NCBI GenBank assembly: GCA_964035575.1
Contig: OZ037877.1
Coordinates: 434,001 to 498,000, forward strand
Direction of reading: 5' to 3'
Length of the DNA: 64,000 bases
Origin: Rhynchopus sp. YZ270_cl-10
Taxonomy: Eukaryota; Euglenozoa; Diplonemea; Diplonemida; Diplonemidae
The notes under the pieces are model-generated. The model made no database searches. It saw only the letters and a program-made list of their open reading frames with translations, and was not told where the DNA came from. Positions 11,376 to 22,076 of this stretch are shown here, in pieces. Every line of letters starts with the position of its first letter. Within the stretch, counting starts at the first letter, position 1. The translations under genes and the position numbers were made by a program.

Positions 11376-12922
11376 TAGAGGGGTGTTGTGTTCGATGCTA
11401 TTCCTCTGGGAGAAATGAATTTTTTTTTTTTCTGTGTACTCAGGTAGCTACGTACCTAAAGGCGTGTGAATTTTACGTTTGCAAAAAAAAAAAAAAAAAG
11501 GAATAACAGGGGGAGAGCGATGGTGCTGAGCGTTTAGAGAAGAAAAAAGAGAGAAAAAATTTTAAGATGAACCCAAAACCAATACTTCTTCAGCGAGTTG
11601 GACCACCTTACCTAGAAGCAGGATTGTGAGATGTCTTCGCGAGGACATCACATCTCAAACAAAACTGATTCCATAAAAAAAAAAAACAAAACAAGCAACG
11701 AGGCTAAGTCGGCCTCACCAAGGCTGAATAAAAAACAAATACTCAGGCCTGAGGCGTCCTCAGGGATTCTTCCTTTTAAGTACGCCTCAGATATATTTTC
11801 CAGCCAGGCCATTTTTTCAGGCGTACTAGGCCTCGCTGCATTGTACGGTACTATGCGGGGTAATAAAAAAAACTCACCTGGTCCGTAATACATCTGTACC
11901 GCAAATGTGTTCTAACTCGGAAAAATCGAGAAAGTTCCAAAAATTCAACGGTCCATATACATTACGGTTACGGTCAGCTATTTTTTCAATACCAAAACAA
12001 GATGGAATTGACCATAAAAAGAATACGTGAATGGCGTGATCGGAGCAAGTTTTTACAAAGTCTTTACAACAGTCTTCGACCACGTCAGTGAATATAAAAA
12101 ATAAAAAGACAAATGTGTGTGCAAGTGCACACATCATTACTAAACGATGCTAAGTATGATGACGGAACTGAATTTGTGGTTCTTTTTCTTTGAAAAAGAC
12201 GATCGAACGATGTTACACGCAATACAACAAAAACAAAAAATCGGGTGACCACAAAAAAAGAAAAAGAAAAAAAGAGAAGTTAAAAGTGATAACGTCTCAT
12301 CCTGGATCGGCGGACGTACTGGTTCCCCGTAGGTTCTCAAAAGAAGAAAAAATACGAGAGAAACTGAAATCAGGTTTTCCCCTTAAATCTGCCTCCCAAA
12401 AAAAATGCGGATTGGAGATTTTGGAAATGCTGCACTTTATTTTCTAGCTTGTTTTTTTTCCTGGTCGCCGTACCATGTTTTCGCCTAAGGGGGAAGGTCG
12501 GTAGGGCACTTCTGTCTGGGAAAAAGTGACCAGGGAAAAAAAAAATGTTGGGGTCCAGTTGCTCCCAAATGTGCGAAATAAGCACGAAAAAAGTATAGTG
12601 TAGTCTGTCATGACAGAAAAGACAGTCTTTCACCCAGAAAAAAAAAACACTTCTTGCGTACTTCTGCGCACTTTGTGCGCCCCCCCCCATTAAAAAAAAA
12701 ATGATATCAACCGAGATGTTCCTATTGTTTTGCCATTTTGGTTGTTGGATGGGAAACACACTTTGTGGGGCCAGAGTCAATCCACATTGGAACGCTTTCC
12801 TCACGCAAATACACACAATGTATTTTCCTGGGTCACCTTTTCCCATAGAACGGACGCACGCAACATTCCTCTTTGAGAACGAAACTAAAAACAAAAAAAC
12901 TAAAAAAAACTAAAAAAAAAAT

Positions 12923-13005
12923 GGTAGTTATTGATGCAAACATCTCCTACCGACTCACTTTTTTGTACGATGCCAGCCACCCCTCACTGACTACAGAGAG
13001 TGACC
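12923..13005 (+). repeat. Dispersed repeat family B copy (diverged)
   Basis: Carries the family B order TTGATGCAAACATCTCCTAC...TGTACGATGCCAGCCA. Better copies lie at 16528-16605, 47063-47150 and 47422-47490, and a short one at 25320-25378. All read in the + direction, antisense to the genes. Confidence 0.6.
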
Positions 13006-13094
13006 TTAGAAAGAAAGAGACAACGAATGCTAAGATGATCTTGGACACCTTAATGCCAACACACACAAAGCATTTCAACATCACCAACTGTACT

Positions 13095-13168
13095 AATGTT
13101 CGACCGTAAAAAAGGACGAACTTCCAGAAAAATCCGGAAAAGGACGAACTTTATTACGGCCGAACATT
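13095..13168. repeat. Fold-back with ATGTTCGNCCGTAA arms
   Basis: AATGTTCGACCGTAA (13095-13109) is inverted at 13154-13168 with one mismatch, and GGACGAACTT is repeated directly inside. The CCGTAA/ATGTT word order resembles the larger fold-back at 57645-58028. Confidence 0.6.
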
Positions 13169-13187
13169 TTTACGAAGACGGTAATAC

Positions 13188-13245
13188 CATGCATTCAACA
13201 AATTGATAGCATAGGTATGGGGATCAAAAATGGTCCCATCTTTCT
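13188..13245 (+). repeat. Dispersed repeat family K copy
   Basis: Contains ATTCAACAAATTGATAGCAT followed by GGATCAAAAATGGTCCCATC. The second copy, in the same direction, is at 41090-41148. Confidence 0.7.
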
Positions 13246-13396
13246 TTATTTTCCCCCATACAAAAAAAAACAAAACACATCAATTTCCATCCCCATCCCC
13301 CTCCATCTCTGATTCTTTCCTCATACATTTTCCCTCCCGATAAGACACATTCTGATAGATTTTATCATAATCGACGTATTTTTACATACTGTGGGT

Positions 13397-13424
13397 ATTA
13401 TAACGTTATCGATAACGTTATAAT
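13397..13424. repeat. Perfect 28-bp palindrome downstream of the ABCG gene
   Basis: ATTATAACGTTATC is followed immediately by its reverse complement. It lies 33 bases beyond the stop codon of the transporter gene, within the likely 3' untranslated region. A role in mRNA 3'-end formation is possible but untested. Confidence 0.9.
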
Positions 13425-13456
13425 CAGTTTAATTAAAAAAAAATCAGAGGCATCCC

Positions 13457-15358
13457 TTAGGCAAAACTTTTCGCACGCACTGCAAGCAAAATGCATGCAA
13501 TGATCCTGCACCCAACGAACATCCCGAGCATGACCAGGGCGGGGGTCACCCAGTCGTCTCTGTTGATGTCGGCCCTGTTAATCATAAAGGACACATCCGC
13601 TGTCCGGTTGTCAGGCACATGCGCTTCGTCGAACTCCGCTATCGTGACGAGGCTCACACCAAACTTCATTGGTGCAAAGTACTCCAACCACCGCACCCAC
13701 ACCGGGACACTGTCGCTAGCAACAAAGAAACCTGAGAACAAAATTTGAGGCACATAAATTCCAGGCAGAATGTTCACCGCAGTCTCCGCGCTTGACGTTG
13801 CCGCGCCGACAATCAAACCAAGCGAAGCAGATACAACCGCCAGTGCGCCTCCTCCGCACACCAGATACCAAAAATTTCCGTTCAACCCCGACAAAAAGTA
13901 GAACGCAGTGTAGGACAGCACGACCTGCAAAAACCCTGCCGGGATTTCCAGCAGCGACTTTGCGAGCAGATAGGCTGGAGCTGAGTACGTCCCTGTTGTG
14001 TACTCTCGGATGAACGCAGCACGCTCTAAGGGGAAGGTTAAGACGAGGGGTTGGGCTCCGAGAAACATCACGTTGATGGACATGAAGATCATGGCGCCCC
14101 AATGGTTTTGGAGTTTCACGGAGCGGTCGATGGGGTCGTTGTCGTCACCCCAGGAGCTGCCCACGTCATAGAACATTGCGCCGATGAGAATGGAAAGGAT
14201 CGCTGCCATGCCGAACCGTGCTGCGAATGCTACCTTGTCGCGGGTGAGCTGCTTGAATTCACGTTTCAAAAGCTCACGTAGTTGGAGTCCCACATTCGCT
14301 TGTTTCGGCTGACGGAGTGATCCAGGGTTCAACCCGCCTTCAACTTTTTTCATCGGAGGGACAACCTTTGCCCGTAGAAGCAGTTCCGCCATCTCCCGCT
14401 CCCCCATGGTCTGCAGTCTGTGCATTGCAAAATCCGCAGGGTTGATTGTATCATGGCAAATCTCATCTTCTGTTTCAAAGTGTCGGGCAACACCCTCTAC
14501 CCGGCCGGCATATGCGATGTGCCCATTCGAGAGGAAGATCACCTTCTGAAATAGACTGAACACCTCTGAAGATGGCTGATGGATTGTACAGACAATGGTG
14601 CAGCCGGTCTCTGCGAGGGTGCGTAGGATGGTGACCAATTCGTGAGCAGTGTGGGAATCAAGCCCACTGGTAGGTTCGTCCAAAAAGATCAGAGAAGGGG
14701 AGGAAATGAGTTCAACTGCGACAGCAGCACGCTTTTTTTCACCCCCAGAGAGCCCTGGGATTAGCGCTGACCCTACCATGGTGTCCGCGCATTTTTCAAG
14801 ACGAAGCGCGGCAATGGCGGAATCGACAATCTCGTCTCGGTCCTTCTGTGAATACTCTGGGAGACGCAGGCTTGCTGTAAACTGCAAGGCTTCCCTTGGG
14901 GTTTGCGTCGCGAACATCGCATCCTGCTGCATGACGTACGCAAGCTGTCCTTGATATTCCGCAGGCGTCGTTTCAAATCCATTCAATTTCACCGTTCCAT
15001 TTGTTATTTCACCGTACGGAGCGCGCCCTGCAAGAACGTTCATCATGGTTGACTTCCCTGCCCCAGATGGACCCATCAACGCCGTCAGCGTCCCCGGCTC
15101 GAAATACCCCGAAGTTCCACGCACAATCTGTTTCTTCCCTTTCTTAGCAAACAGCCCCTTCGCTTCGGGAACCTCGAAGACCAGCCCCTCCCATGACAAT
15201 GCCATTGCCTGAGCGGACTTCATGTTGAACGGTGTCTTCGGTGTTGCCACGTTGGTAGGTGTGTGGCCATAAGGCTCGTTGGTGGGCGAGGGGGAGGGGG
15301 ACCCGGTGTTGGTGTCGTGAGGGATGTCGATGTGGATGGGTTCGTTGGGTGAGGGCAT
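13457..15358 (-). CDS. ABCG-type half-transporter
   Basis: Single exon of 633 residues. The start is the first ATG (15358), as the open frame upstream has none. The nucleotide-binding domain comes first: Walker A GPSGAGKST at 96-104, signature LSGGEKK at 203-209, Walker B with LIFLDEPTSGLD at about 223-234, and H-loop His260. It is followed by the six-helix membrane domain (about 395-630). NBD-before-TMD order, the TSGLDS motif and total length all match ABCG half-transporters, which dimerise to export lipids or small hydrophobic compounds. Substrate cannot be told from sequence. The N-terminal 45 residues are Pro/Ser/Thr-rich. Confidence 0.93.
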   Translation of the reverse strand: MPSPNEPIHIDIPHDTNTGSPSPSPTNEPYGHTPTNVATPKTPFNMKSAQAMALSWEGLVFEVPEAKGLFAKKGKKQIVRGTSGYFEPGTLTALMGPSGAGKSTMMNVLAGRAPYGEITNGTVKLNGFETTPAEYQGQLAYVMQQDAMFATQTPREALQFTASLRLPEYSQKDRDEIVDSAIAALRLEKCADTMVGSALIPGLSGGEKKRAAVAVELISSPSLIFLDEPTSGLDSHTAHELVTILRTLAETGCTIVCTIHQPSSEVFSLFQKVIFLSNGHIAYAGRVEGVARHFETEDEICHDTINPADFAMHRLQTMGEREMAELLLRAKVVPPMKKVEGGLNPGSLRQPKQANVGLQLRELLKREFKQLTRDKVAFAARFGMAAILSILIGAMFYDVGSSWGDDNDPIDRSVKLQNHWGAMIFMSINVMFLGAQPLVLTFPLERAAFIREYTTGTYSAPAYLLAKSLLEIPAGFLQVVLSYTAFYFLSGLNGNFWYLVCGGGALAVVSASLGLIVGAATSSAETAVNILPGIYVPQILFSGFFVASDSVPVWVRWLEYFAPMKFGVSLVTIAEFDEAHVPDNRTADVSFMINRADINRDDWVTPALVMLGMFVGCRIIACILLAVRAKSFA

Positions 15359-15396
15359 TGTAGTGAGGGGGGGAGAGGAGAGGAGGGGAGGGGAGC

Positions 15397-15398
15397 CT
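15397..15398 (-). promoter_or_regulatory. Candidate spliced-leader acceptor of the ABCG gene
   Basis: On the minus strand the tract CCTCACCCTCCACTTCTAG ends 38 bases before the ATG and is followed by more C/T-rich leader. No upstream exon is needed for the protein, so this AG is better explained as a trans-splice site than a cis site. Confidence 0.35.
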
Positions 15399-15505
15399 AG
15401 AAGTGGAGGGTGAGGTGAGGTGGATTGGAAAGAAATTTGATTTGAAATATAGCCCAACCTAAGCTCCTGCAGTCGTACATATCCAGTTTTTTTTCCGTGG
15501 TTTTA

Positions 15506-16022
15506 CCTATGATATGCGGCTACTCCCACTACCCATCAGGATGAACGTTAGGGCCGTTGCAAAGTATGATGTAGAGTCCGGTTAGAGTAAAAAAAAGTAG
15601 AGTTGAAAGTATAAAGTCCTCTCGTGAACAGTGTACCTTTGGTATGACCGGGCGGGGGGTGCGCAAACCATGCAGTCCTACAATCCATTTCGTAGTTCAC
15701 CATATGATATACGCTACTCCCACTACCCATCAGGATGAACGTTAGGATCATTGCAAAGTATGATGTAGAGTCCGGTTAGAGCAAAAAAAAGTAGAGTTGA
15801 AAATACAAAGTCCTCTCGTGTACCTTGGTATGACCGGGGTGTACCGGGGGGGGGTGGACCCCAACCATGCAGTCCTACAATCCATTTTGTGGTTTACATC
15901 TGATATCTACTCCCGCTTCCACTTCATCAGATGAATGTTAGGATCATTGCGAACACAGGGGCACGAATCCTGATGTAGGGTCTGGTTGGAGGTCCTCTGC
16001 CCGTTTCGTAGTGTAGGAGAGG
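15506..16022 (+). repeat. Tandem array of dispersed repeat family A (period about 195 bp)
   Basis: Direct copies begin GATATNNNCTACTCCC at 15511, 15706 and 15902. Each contains GTTAGGATCATTGC, GAGTCCGGTTAGAG, CAAAGTCCTCTCGTG, GTACCTTTGGTA, and CCATGCAGTCCTACAATCCA. The family also occurs singly at many places, see 59796-60015 for the fullest lone copy. Read on the gene-sense strand, each unit ends in a T run. Confidence 0.85.
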
Positions 16023-17007
16023 CTAGAGAGAAGCACAAACTCTGAGTCACTAATTTGGGCGGATAAAAAAAAAAGGTTGGAGGAGGATGGAACTTCCATT
16101 TTTTTTCAGAGCAAGAAAAAAAAATATGACGAATGACGTGAGTGTGATATCCACGTTTTTTTTAGGAGTGACAAATCTGACTGATAGAATTTTTTTTTTT
16201 TTTAGTGGGTGCAGGGAATAACTGCGGGGGGGGGAATATTGTCCATTTTGTGTGGTCTTCACTTAACTCCCCCCCCTTTTTCACTTTGATGAACTACATC
16301 TGATTATGATTATTGATAGAAAACCGCTGTATCCATGACACACACTAAAGAGCTAATTGGCAGGTATCCCTCTGCTAAGGCTAAATATCTCCCGGAGACC
16401 GATAGCGAACAAGTACAGTGATTAAACTGTAGTTGCCGATGCACCTCCGTCTTACAATCAGAGAAGTTGGAAAGTGCGAACGTCTGAACCGGACCACACC
16501 AGGGTGCAGAGACTAAAACAAAAGAAAACTGTAGTTGATGCAGGCACCTCCGACGGACCCACTGTACGATGCCAGCCATCCGGATAAAAGCATAACTACC
16601 CTGCGGCCTACACAAAAGAAACCAAAGACTGTTTCGTTAGATGGCCCTAAGACTCTCTTGTTTTGCTTAGTCTTCAAACCAAACAATACCATTTTGTGTT
16701 TTGATCCCCATCTCATGAGAAAATGTAACAAAACACAGAAAGGTTGGTAAAAATCAACCCTGAGCCTGATCCTCGGCTGGGTGTATGACCTAAAAAAAAA
16801 GCTGAGAAAGACGGGAAAAGGGAAAAAAAAGGAACAGCTAGAGAACACCTCCCCAACCCCCCAACCCCATACTCTACCCCCGCGTAATATATATAAACCC
16901 CCCCCTCAACCCTAAAAAAAACTGAATTTTTTTTTTTTTTTGGTTGCTAAAAAAAGCTGCGTCCGCTCTCTTTCCTTAACGTCATCATCCCCCCTGCATC
17001 ACTTTAA
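16023..17007. other. Intergenic region upstream of the family A array, downstream of NAF1
   Basis: No gene seen. It contains a good family B copy (16528-16605), homopolymer runs and A/T-rich sequence. Confidence 0.6.
16528..16605 (+). repeat. Dispersed repeat family B copy
   Basis: TTGATGCAGGCACCTCCGAC followed by CCCACTGTACGATGCCAGCC and ATCCGGAT. It is almost identical to the copy at 47422-47490. Confidence 0.8.
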
Positions 17008-19320
17008 CTAAAGCTCGAGGTCAGCAGAGTCATCGCTGGGCAGGTCGAATTCTACCTTCGGCTTAGCCTCAGGATCCATCGACATCGGGGGGAGCTGTGG
17101 GGTCTTTTCACGTCTCTGACGCTTTGGGGCCGGCATGCCCTCCTCACGATCACGGTGCACCTTGGGGGGACGGCTCTCTGAAATTTTCATGAGCTGTCCG
17201 TCTGGGGAGAGCACTTTTCCTACAAAGACAGCCTGTGGAGGAAGGGGAGGTGTTGAGAAAGGTGTGTATTGAGGAGTAAATGATTTAGTTTTGCTTTGTA
17301 ATCTCATCGGCAAACGGTGGAACTACAAAGAATCATTTATTTCACTGTACTGCTTCTTAGTCCTAGGATGCCTGAGATGGTTGAGTGGATGTACAAACCT
17401 ATCTAAAGAATCTGAAGGGAAACTGCGAACAGAGGGCGAGTGAGAGGGAGAAGAAATATCGGTGCCAACCGAGTGTGTGGTAGGTGAAGGGGGGGGAAAT
17501 ATAAAGGGGGAAAAAAAAAATACGTAAAGACCATACCTGGCGTCCCACCATGGCGTCCTTGAACGTCACAAACCCAAACTTCTTCAGCTCTCCTGCATCG
17601 TCGCCTTCAATGAGCTTTCTCTGGTTGTGCTTCTTCACCTGCTTGTTCGAAACCTGGGGGGAATTTTTTTGTTTTGTTTTAGCGCCATTTTAACAAAAAA
17701 ACATCTGATAAGACAAGACTCACACCGAAACCAAACAAATTTTCAAATCAAAACCCCCTCTCCACAGCCTTTACATACCGCTACAACGGCTTCCTCCACT
17801 GGCCCGAAAGAGGCACCCATGATGGCAGCAAGCTGGTGCCAGGCCAGGTCATTGGGGATGTTAGAGACGTGCACAATCTTGGGATCACCTCTCAAACGTG
17901 CGGGAGGAGGAGGGATGAAGGTGGGACGGCGTGTATCTGGGCCTGCCACTTGCGGGAGTTCTGATTGCTTGCGTTTTCTGGTGGGCGCGGTTTTTATTGT
18001 TGATTTGCGGATCTGCGCGACGATCTCACCGTCATCGTTAAATTCAAACTCTGATGCCGAACTCGAATCGTCGTCTTCATCTATCATATCAATGAGACCA
18101 ATCCGGTTTGCGTCTTGAGGATTTGCCTTTCGGAGCTGCTTTCTTTTTGCCCTCGCTTCTCTTTCCTTTTCGTCGTCAGAAAACTCTTGCCGTTCCACTG
18201 GAAGCTCTTCGTCTCCCAGGAACGATGCATCACATCCCTTAGTATGGAGCCTCTTCAGCGAATCGAACACAGAGGCCTCCGGTCCTTTTTCGGGCCGTTC
18301 GTACAAAACGGTGTTGGTCTTTTTGGTATACAGCGCGGCCCCAACCAGCAGGCGAGACGTACAGTCTGTCACCTCCGCTCCTTCCTCTTCTATCGCAGTT
18401 TCCACATCTTGGACAAGATATGAGGGTTCGCTTACAGCACCGAATAAGCATGCAACCCTGCCCACTGCCTTTCCATTTTCCTCAAAAACTTCAGTAGAAG
18501 CATCAAGAATAAGCCCAGAAAGCCCTTCGCAAACATAAATACAATACTTAATGATTTCTGCCGACGTTTTCCGCTTCGATCTGTTGGTGTGGATGCTGAT
18601 TATCTTGCAAAAGGGGATGAGCGATTCGGTCTCTGCTGGATCCATGTCTGGGAGTGTTTCTGCAGAAAACCCTTCTTCGAACGATCCTGCAAGATAATGC
18701 GGTACATTGCATCCATCATAGTGTCGGTGCACATCAACCACCTTTGTCACATCCATCCGATGCATATCAAGAAACTCTGATTCCGGTACAACCGTTTCCA
18801 ACTCCCATGGCTTCCCCGCCGACGTCACTGAACGTGAAAATCTACTTACCGAGCGCGATGCGCTTGCCCGCCCCCTCAAACAACCCCCATTCCCTTGCGC
18901 GCGAATCCCCGGCTCCTGCTCGGAGTCGCTAGACAAATAGTACTCTGCCCCTTCCACCCCTGCTGTCGTGGTTCTGTTGTGCTTACATCCGATAGAGGTG
19001 TCAATAGTAGACAACGAGGAATCCGACGAGGCAGCGTCATCTACATAAGTCTTGAAGGCTTCCTCCTCAGCAGGTTGTTGGAGCTCCCCTAGGTCGATAC
19101 CTTCTTCTTCGGGTTCGGGAAGCGATGCTGGGATAGGCGGTGGGCGGAGAGGAACGGCAGCTGGGGCGGTGGCAGGGGTGGTCTTGGGTGACTCTGTCTT
19201 GGTGCTTTGTTCCGCCTGCGACTGAAGCATTGCTTCAAGTTCTGCAACCCGTAACCTCGCTGCCGCCAGCTGCGCTGCCGCTTCAGCATCCTCTACGTTG
19301 GCATGGTTACCTGCATCCAT
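17008..19320 (-). CDS. NAF1: H/ACA RNP assembly factor NAF1 with an added RRM
   Basis: Exons 19320-17779, 17653-17537 and 17232-17008, phase 0 joins, 627 residues. Donors are GTATGT and GTATGG; acceptors are CCCCCCAG and CTCCACAG. The Gar1/Naf1 core is near 265-345 (GKAVGRVACLFGAVSEPSYL). It is followed at 363-390 by the NAF1 hallmark CDASFLGDEELP...EFSDDEKEREA, which in human NAF1 reads SDASW...DFSDDEKEKEA. NAF1 binds dyskerin/Cbf5 and brings it to nascent H/ACA RNAs for ribosome and snRNA pseudouridylation. Uncommonly, an RRM follows (about 480-560) with RNP2 IVHVSNIP and RNP1 KFGFVTF. It is interrupted by intron 1, which confirms the splice join. The N-terminus has an Ala-rich coiled stretch, and the C-terminus is acidic and basic mixed, as expected for a nuclear assembly factor. 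Confidence 0.88.
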
Positions 19321-19657
19321 AGGAATGCAGGGAGAGAGAGGGGGGTTGCTGTTGTAGGGGGTGGAAAGGGGAGGAGGGGGGAGGGGGGAGGAGAGAGGAT
19401 GGTTGTGTGAGGGGAAGAGAGAGAGAAAAAATAGTCGTTAAGTATGTATGTACTGTCCCCTGGCCGAGAAGTAGTGCCAGCCGTGAAACCCTCCCACCGC
19501 CTCCCCCAAAATATCAAGAGCCTTTTTTGTGAGGCTTAATTTTGTACCCCGAGGATGAAAGGGGGGTGGTTTTTTGTTATGTTGGGGAGATAGAACAACC
19601 GTGTGTTGGGGGGTTGTATTGCTTGGAGTGATGGATGGCTGGTGTGTGGTGTGGTGC
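19321..19657. other. Short intergenic region, NAF1 leader
   Basis: On the gene-sense strand, long C/T-rich tracts precede the NAF1 ATG, as in the other leaders. No gene seen. Confidence 0.6.
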
Positions 19658-21854
19658 TCAGCGTCTCCGCCTTCGTTCAGGTGAGTCGCGTCTGCGGTCG
19701 TATGAATCATCACGTCTCCTGCGCCGGCTGGAGGACCGATCCTTCTCCCTGTCTCTGTCGCGATCGCGGTCTTTCCGTTCACGTTCGCGTTCGCGTTCAC
19801 GGTCGCGGTCGCGGTCGCGGTCCTGCTCCCTACCCCGGTCGCGATCACGGTCCCGTCTATCTCTGTCCTTGTCGCTCCGTCGTGGCGCATCACGTTCGTC
19901 TCTCTCCCTCGTGCTCCTGGATTGTTGTTTTATTCGAAAAGATCAGCAAATCACCGTGAAAAAGACACAGGGGGTATTTGGGGATGATAATGTTGGGGCT
20001 TGCATATTTGCATACCGTTTCCGTGGGGGTGTGTTGCTGCGCCGTGAGGGCCGCTTGTCTCTTCCCGAGCGGCGCTTGTTACGGCGATACGCCTCTGGGT
20101 CGTCTGCCTTGAACTGTTGTTGTTGTGGTATTGATTGATGCCTGAGGGTAATTCTTGGCGCCAGAATATGGCCCTTATGTTGTTGTGTCATATTGTACTG
20201 TGAGAAAACCGGATCTTCCTATACACCAATACAGTACGGAAAGCCTTACCTGGTCACAACCCCTCTCCATGAGGGAAAGCGCACCCCGTGTACGTGCAAA
20301 TAGGTGTTGTGGTATTGAACTCAATTTTGTTTGGGGAGGTAAATTCATTAGAAAAACAGCGTCATACCTTCAACCGCTTCTCCCTCGCCTCCGTCGATTC
20401 CGCAGAGTCGAAGGAGCTGCTGGAGTCGCTTGCCGCACCCTCCTCCTCCTCCACCTCTGCAATCTGCGTGAACACCGTGCTTTGCGTGCGCCCATCGCGC
20501 AGGTACAGGTCGCCCTTGAGACGCGCTCCGTCACGCACCAGACGCACCTCGCCCAGGGGTGTCAGGTCGTCCTCCTCGTTCTCCTCGGAGGAGTCGTCGT
20601 TGCCGCAGTCCTGGTCGTCAATCAACGTCACATCGTACGACAGCACGCCCTCATGCAGCTTCAACCCCGAATAGTGGTGCGCCTGCTCCGAGCATGAAAT
20701 TGCATGCTCCCCAATGTTGACGTAGTAGTCCCCGGTCGCACTCTTCCACGTGCCGCAGAAAGGTGACCAATCCTGAACAGGGTGTGGGTTAGGTCTGGCG
20801 CAAAGCCCGCAAGTCTTGGCACGGTGGTGGTTGTGGAATTGGCACTGCGTGCACTGCCACTTCTCCTCCCCGCGGGTGAGGTATTTGTCGGGGACGATGA
20901 GGAAGGAGCCGTCCTGGAAGACGCAGTGGTAGCAGTTCGCAGAGGGGTAGAACTTCGTGACCTTGGGGACGAGCTGCCCCTGCATGAAGATGGTGCTCAT
21001 CTTCTGCACCATGTCGTTCAGGCGGCGCTTGTTCAGCCCGTCACGCAGGAAGAACAGAAAGTGCTTCTTCACGTAGTTCACAATCTCCTGGTGGAAACCC
21101 GTGATCTTCACCGTAGTGTCCACAGGGTACTTACAACGAGACAAACGGCGACGTGCCCCGCATGTGTTGCACCGTCGAGGGTGTTGCAGAACGTGGTTCT
21201 CAGCCTTGCAGTCACGCCAGAGGTCGGAGCACACCCATTGGGTCACGAGGTTGGCTGAGGTGAGGGGGGGTAATGGGAGGGGGTCATATATTTTTTTTTC
21301 AATCTTGTGAATAGGTTCTGATAAAGCGCTCAACCTGCCTGAAAAACCCCCCTCATTTGTATTAGAAACTACTCTTACATACCACTTTCCCCATCCGCGC
21401 CTTTGTGCAGGAAGACACACTCATCCCCGAACCTACAGTACCCACGGGTGTAGTCGTGGCAGACCTTGTTGAGCCGCGTCTTGTCGCTCTCTGTCGTCTG
21501 GTAGTGGCGGTACAGACAGGACTTGCTGGTACAGGTACCCTTGGACCAGTTGCGGCAGGTACGTTCGTATTTAGAAGAAGGCTTCGCGATGCCTTGCTCT
21601 TCAGACTGCGCGAACTGGTACCTCACGTATTGGTCGAGGGTGCTTGCATTCGAGCCGACGTTGAGGAGACGAAGATACTCCTGACGTTGCTCGTCGTCAA
21701 TCAGCAAATCGTATGCCTCGTTGACACGCTTGAAGGCCTCTGGGTCACCACCAGGCCTGTCAGGATGGTGCTTCAAGGCTTTCTCCTTGTACGCACGTTT
21801 GACATCGCGTGTGGTGGCATCCGTCTGCAGCCCAAGTGCTTCAAAGAGGCTCAT
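19658..21854 (-). CDS. J-domain, twin CCCH, RanBP2-type zinc finger and RD/RE-rich protein
   Basis: Exons 21854-21383, 21254-20368, 20197-20016 and 19916-19658 give 599 residues. The joins restore split codons (phase 1, 0, 2) with GTATGT, GTATGA and GTATGC donors. J-domain at 1-65 with the HPD motif at 30-32. Two CCCH fingers: Cys100/108/113-His117 and Cys132/140/146-His150. A Cys-rich segment at 164-190 (WVCS...CNTC) is a degenerate RanBP2-like finger, and a standard one is at 290-309 (WQCTQC...CGLC). The last 87 residues are almost pure Arg-Asp/Arg-Glu repeats ending in RS, like splicing-factor tails. I infer an RNA-binding co-chaperone that recruits Hsp70 to an mRNP or spliceosome. I cannot name an orthologue. 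Intron 2 contains a possible 15-base internal exon, which I did not include. Confidence 0.85.
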
Positions 21855-21939
21855 TTGTCACAAACACAACCCCAAAGGGCACTGTGTCTAAAGGTTGGGA
21901 GGGGGGTGAAATGGAGGGAGGGTTTTGAGAAAGGTTTGT

Positions 21940-21970
21940 AAGGTGATCCTAAGCCCTGCTTAGCCACCTT
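21940..21970 (+). repeat. Short hairpin AAGGTG..CTAAGC-CCT-GCTTAG..CACCTT
   Basis: Member of the dispersed hairpin family (see 25245-25283, 32378-32410, 52149-52181). This copy has a shortened loop. It lies about 90-115 bases upstream of the J-domain gene start. Confidence 0.75.
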
Positions 21971-22076
21971 TTAAAATGGGGGGTTTTGGGGGGGTTTTTT
22001 TTTGAGAAAAATCCTTTTTAACTTGGGGTCAGAAAAAAGTTTATGGAACACGTTTGTCCAATTTCCCGGGGGGTTT

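Larger units (their letters stand above)
10774..13456. other. Intergenic region rich in fold-back and dispersed repeats
   Basis: No coding region supported. It holds the hairpin at 11128-11198, an ACGAGT-word cluster at 11209-11375, a small hairpin (TGAGATGT/ACATCTCA) near 11628-11660, GGCCTGAGGCG words at 11735-11835, the repeats listed separately at 12923-13245, and a 28-bp palindrome. Long A runs are frequent. Confidence 0.6.

Noticed and set aside
19635-20138. Plus-strand Ser/Arg-rich frame that mimics an SR protein
   Set aside because: It is the antisense reading of the Arg-Asp/Glu tail of the J-domain gene, whose minus-strand splice joins are exact.
20203-20367. 15-base micro-exon in intron 2 of the J-domain gene
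   Set aside because: A GACCAG|GTAAGG donor is present, but the only nearby acceptor is a weak GAG. The two-exon join without it is already in frame.
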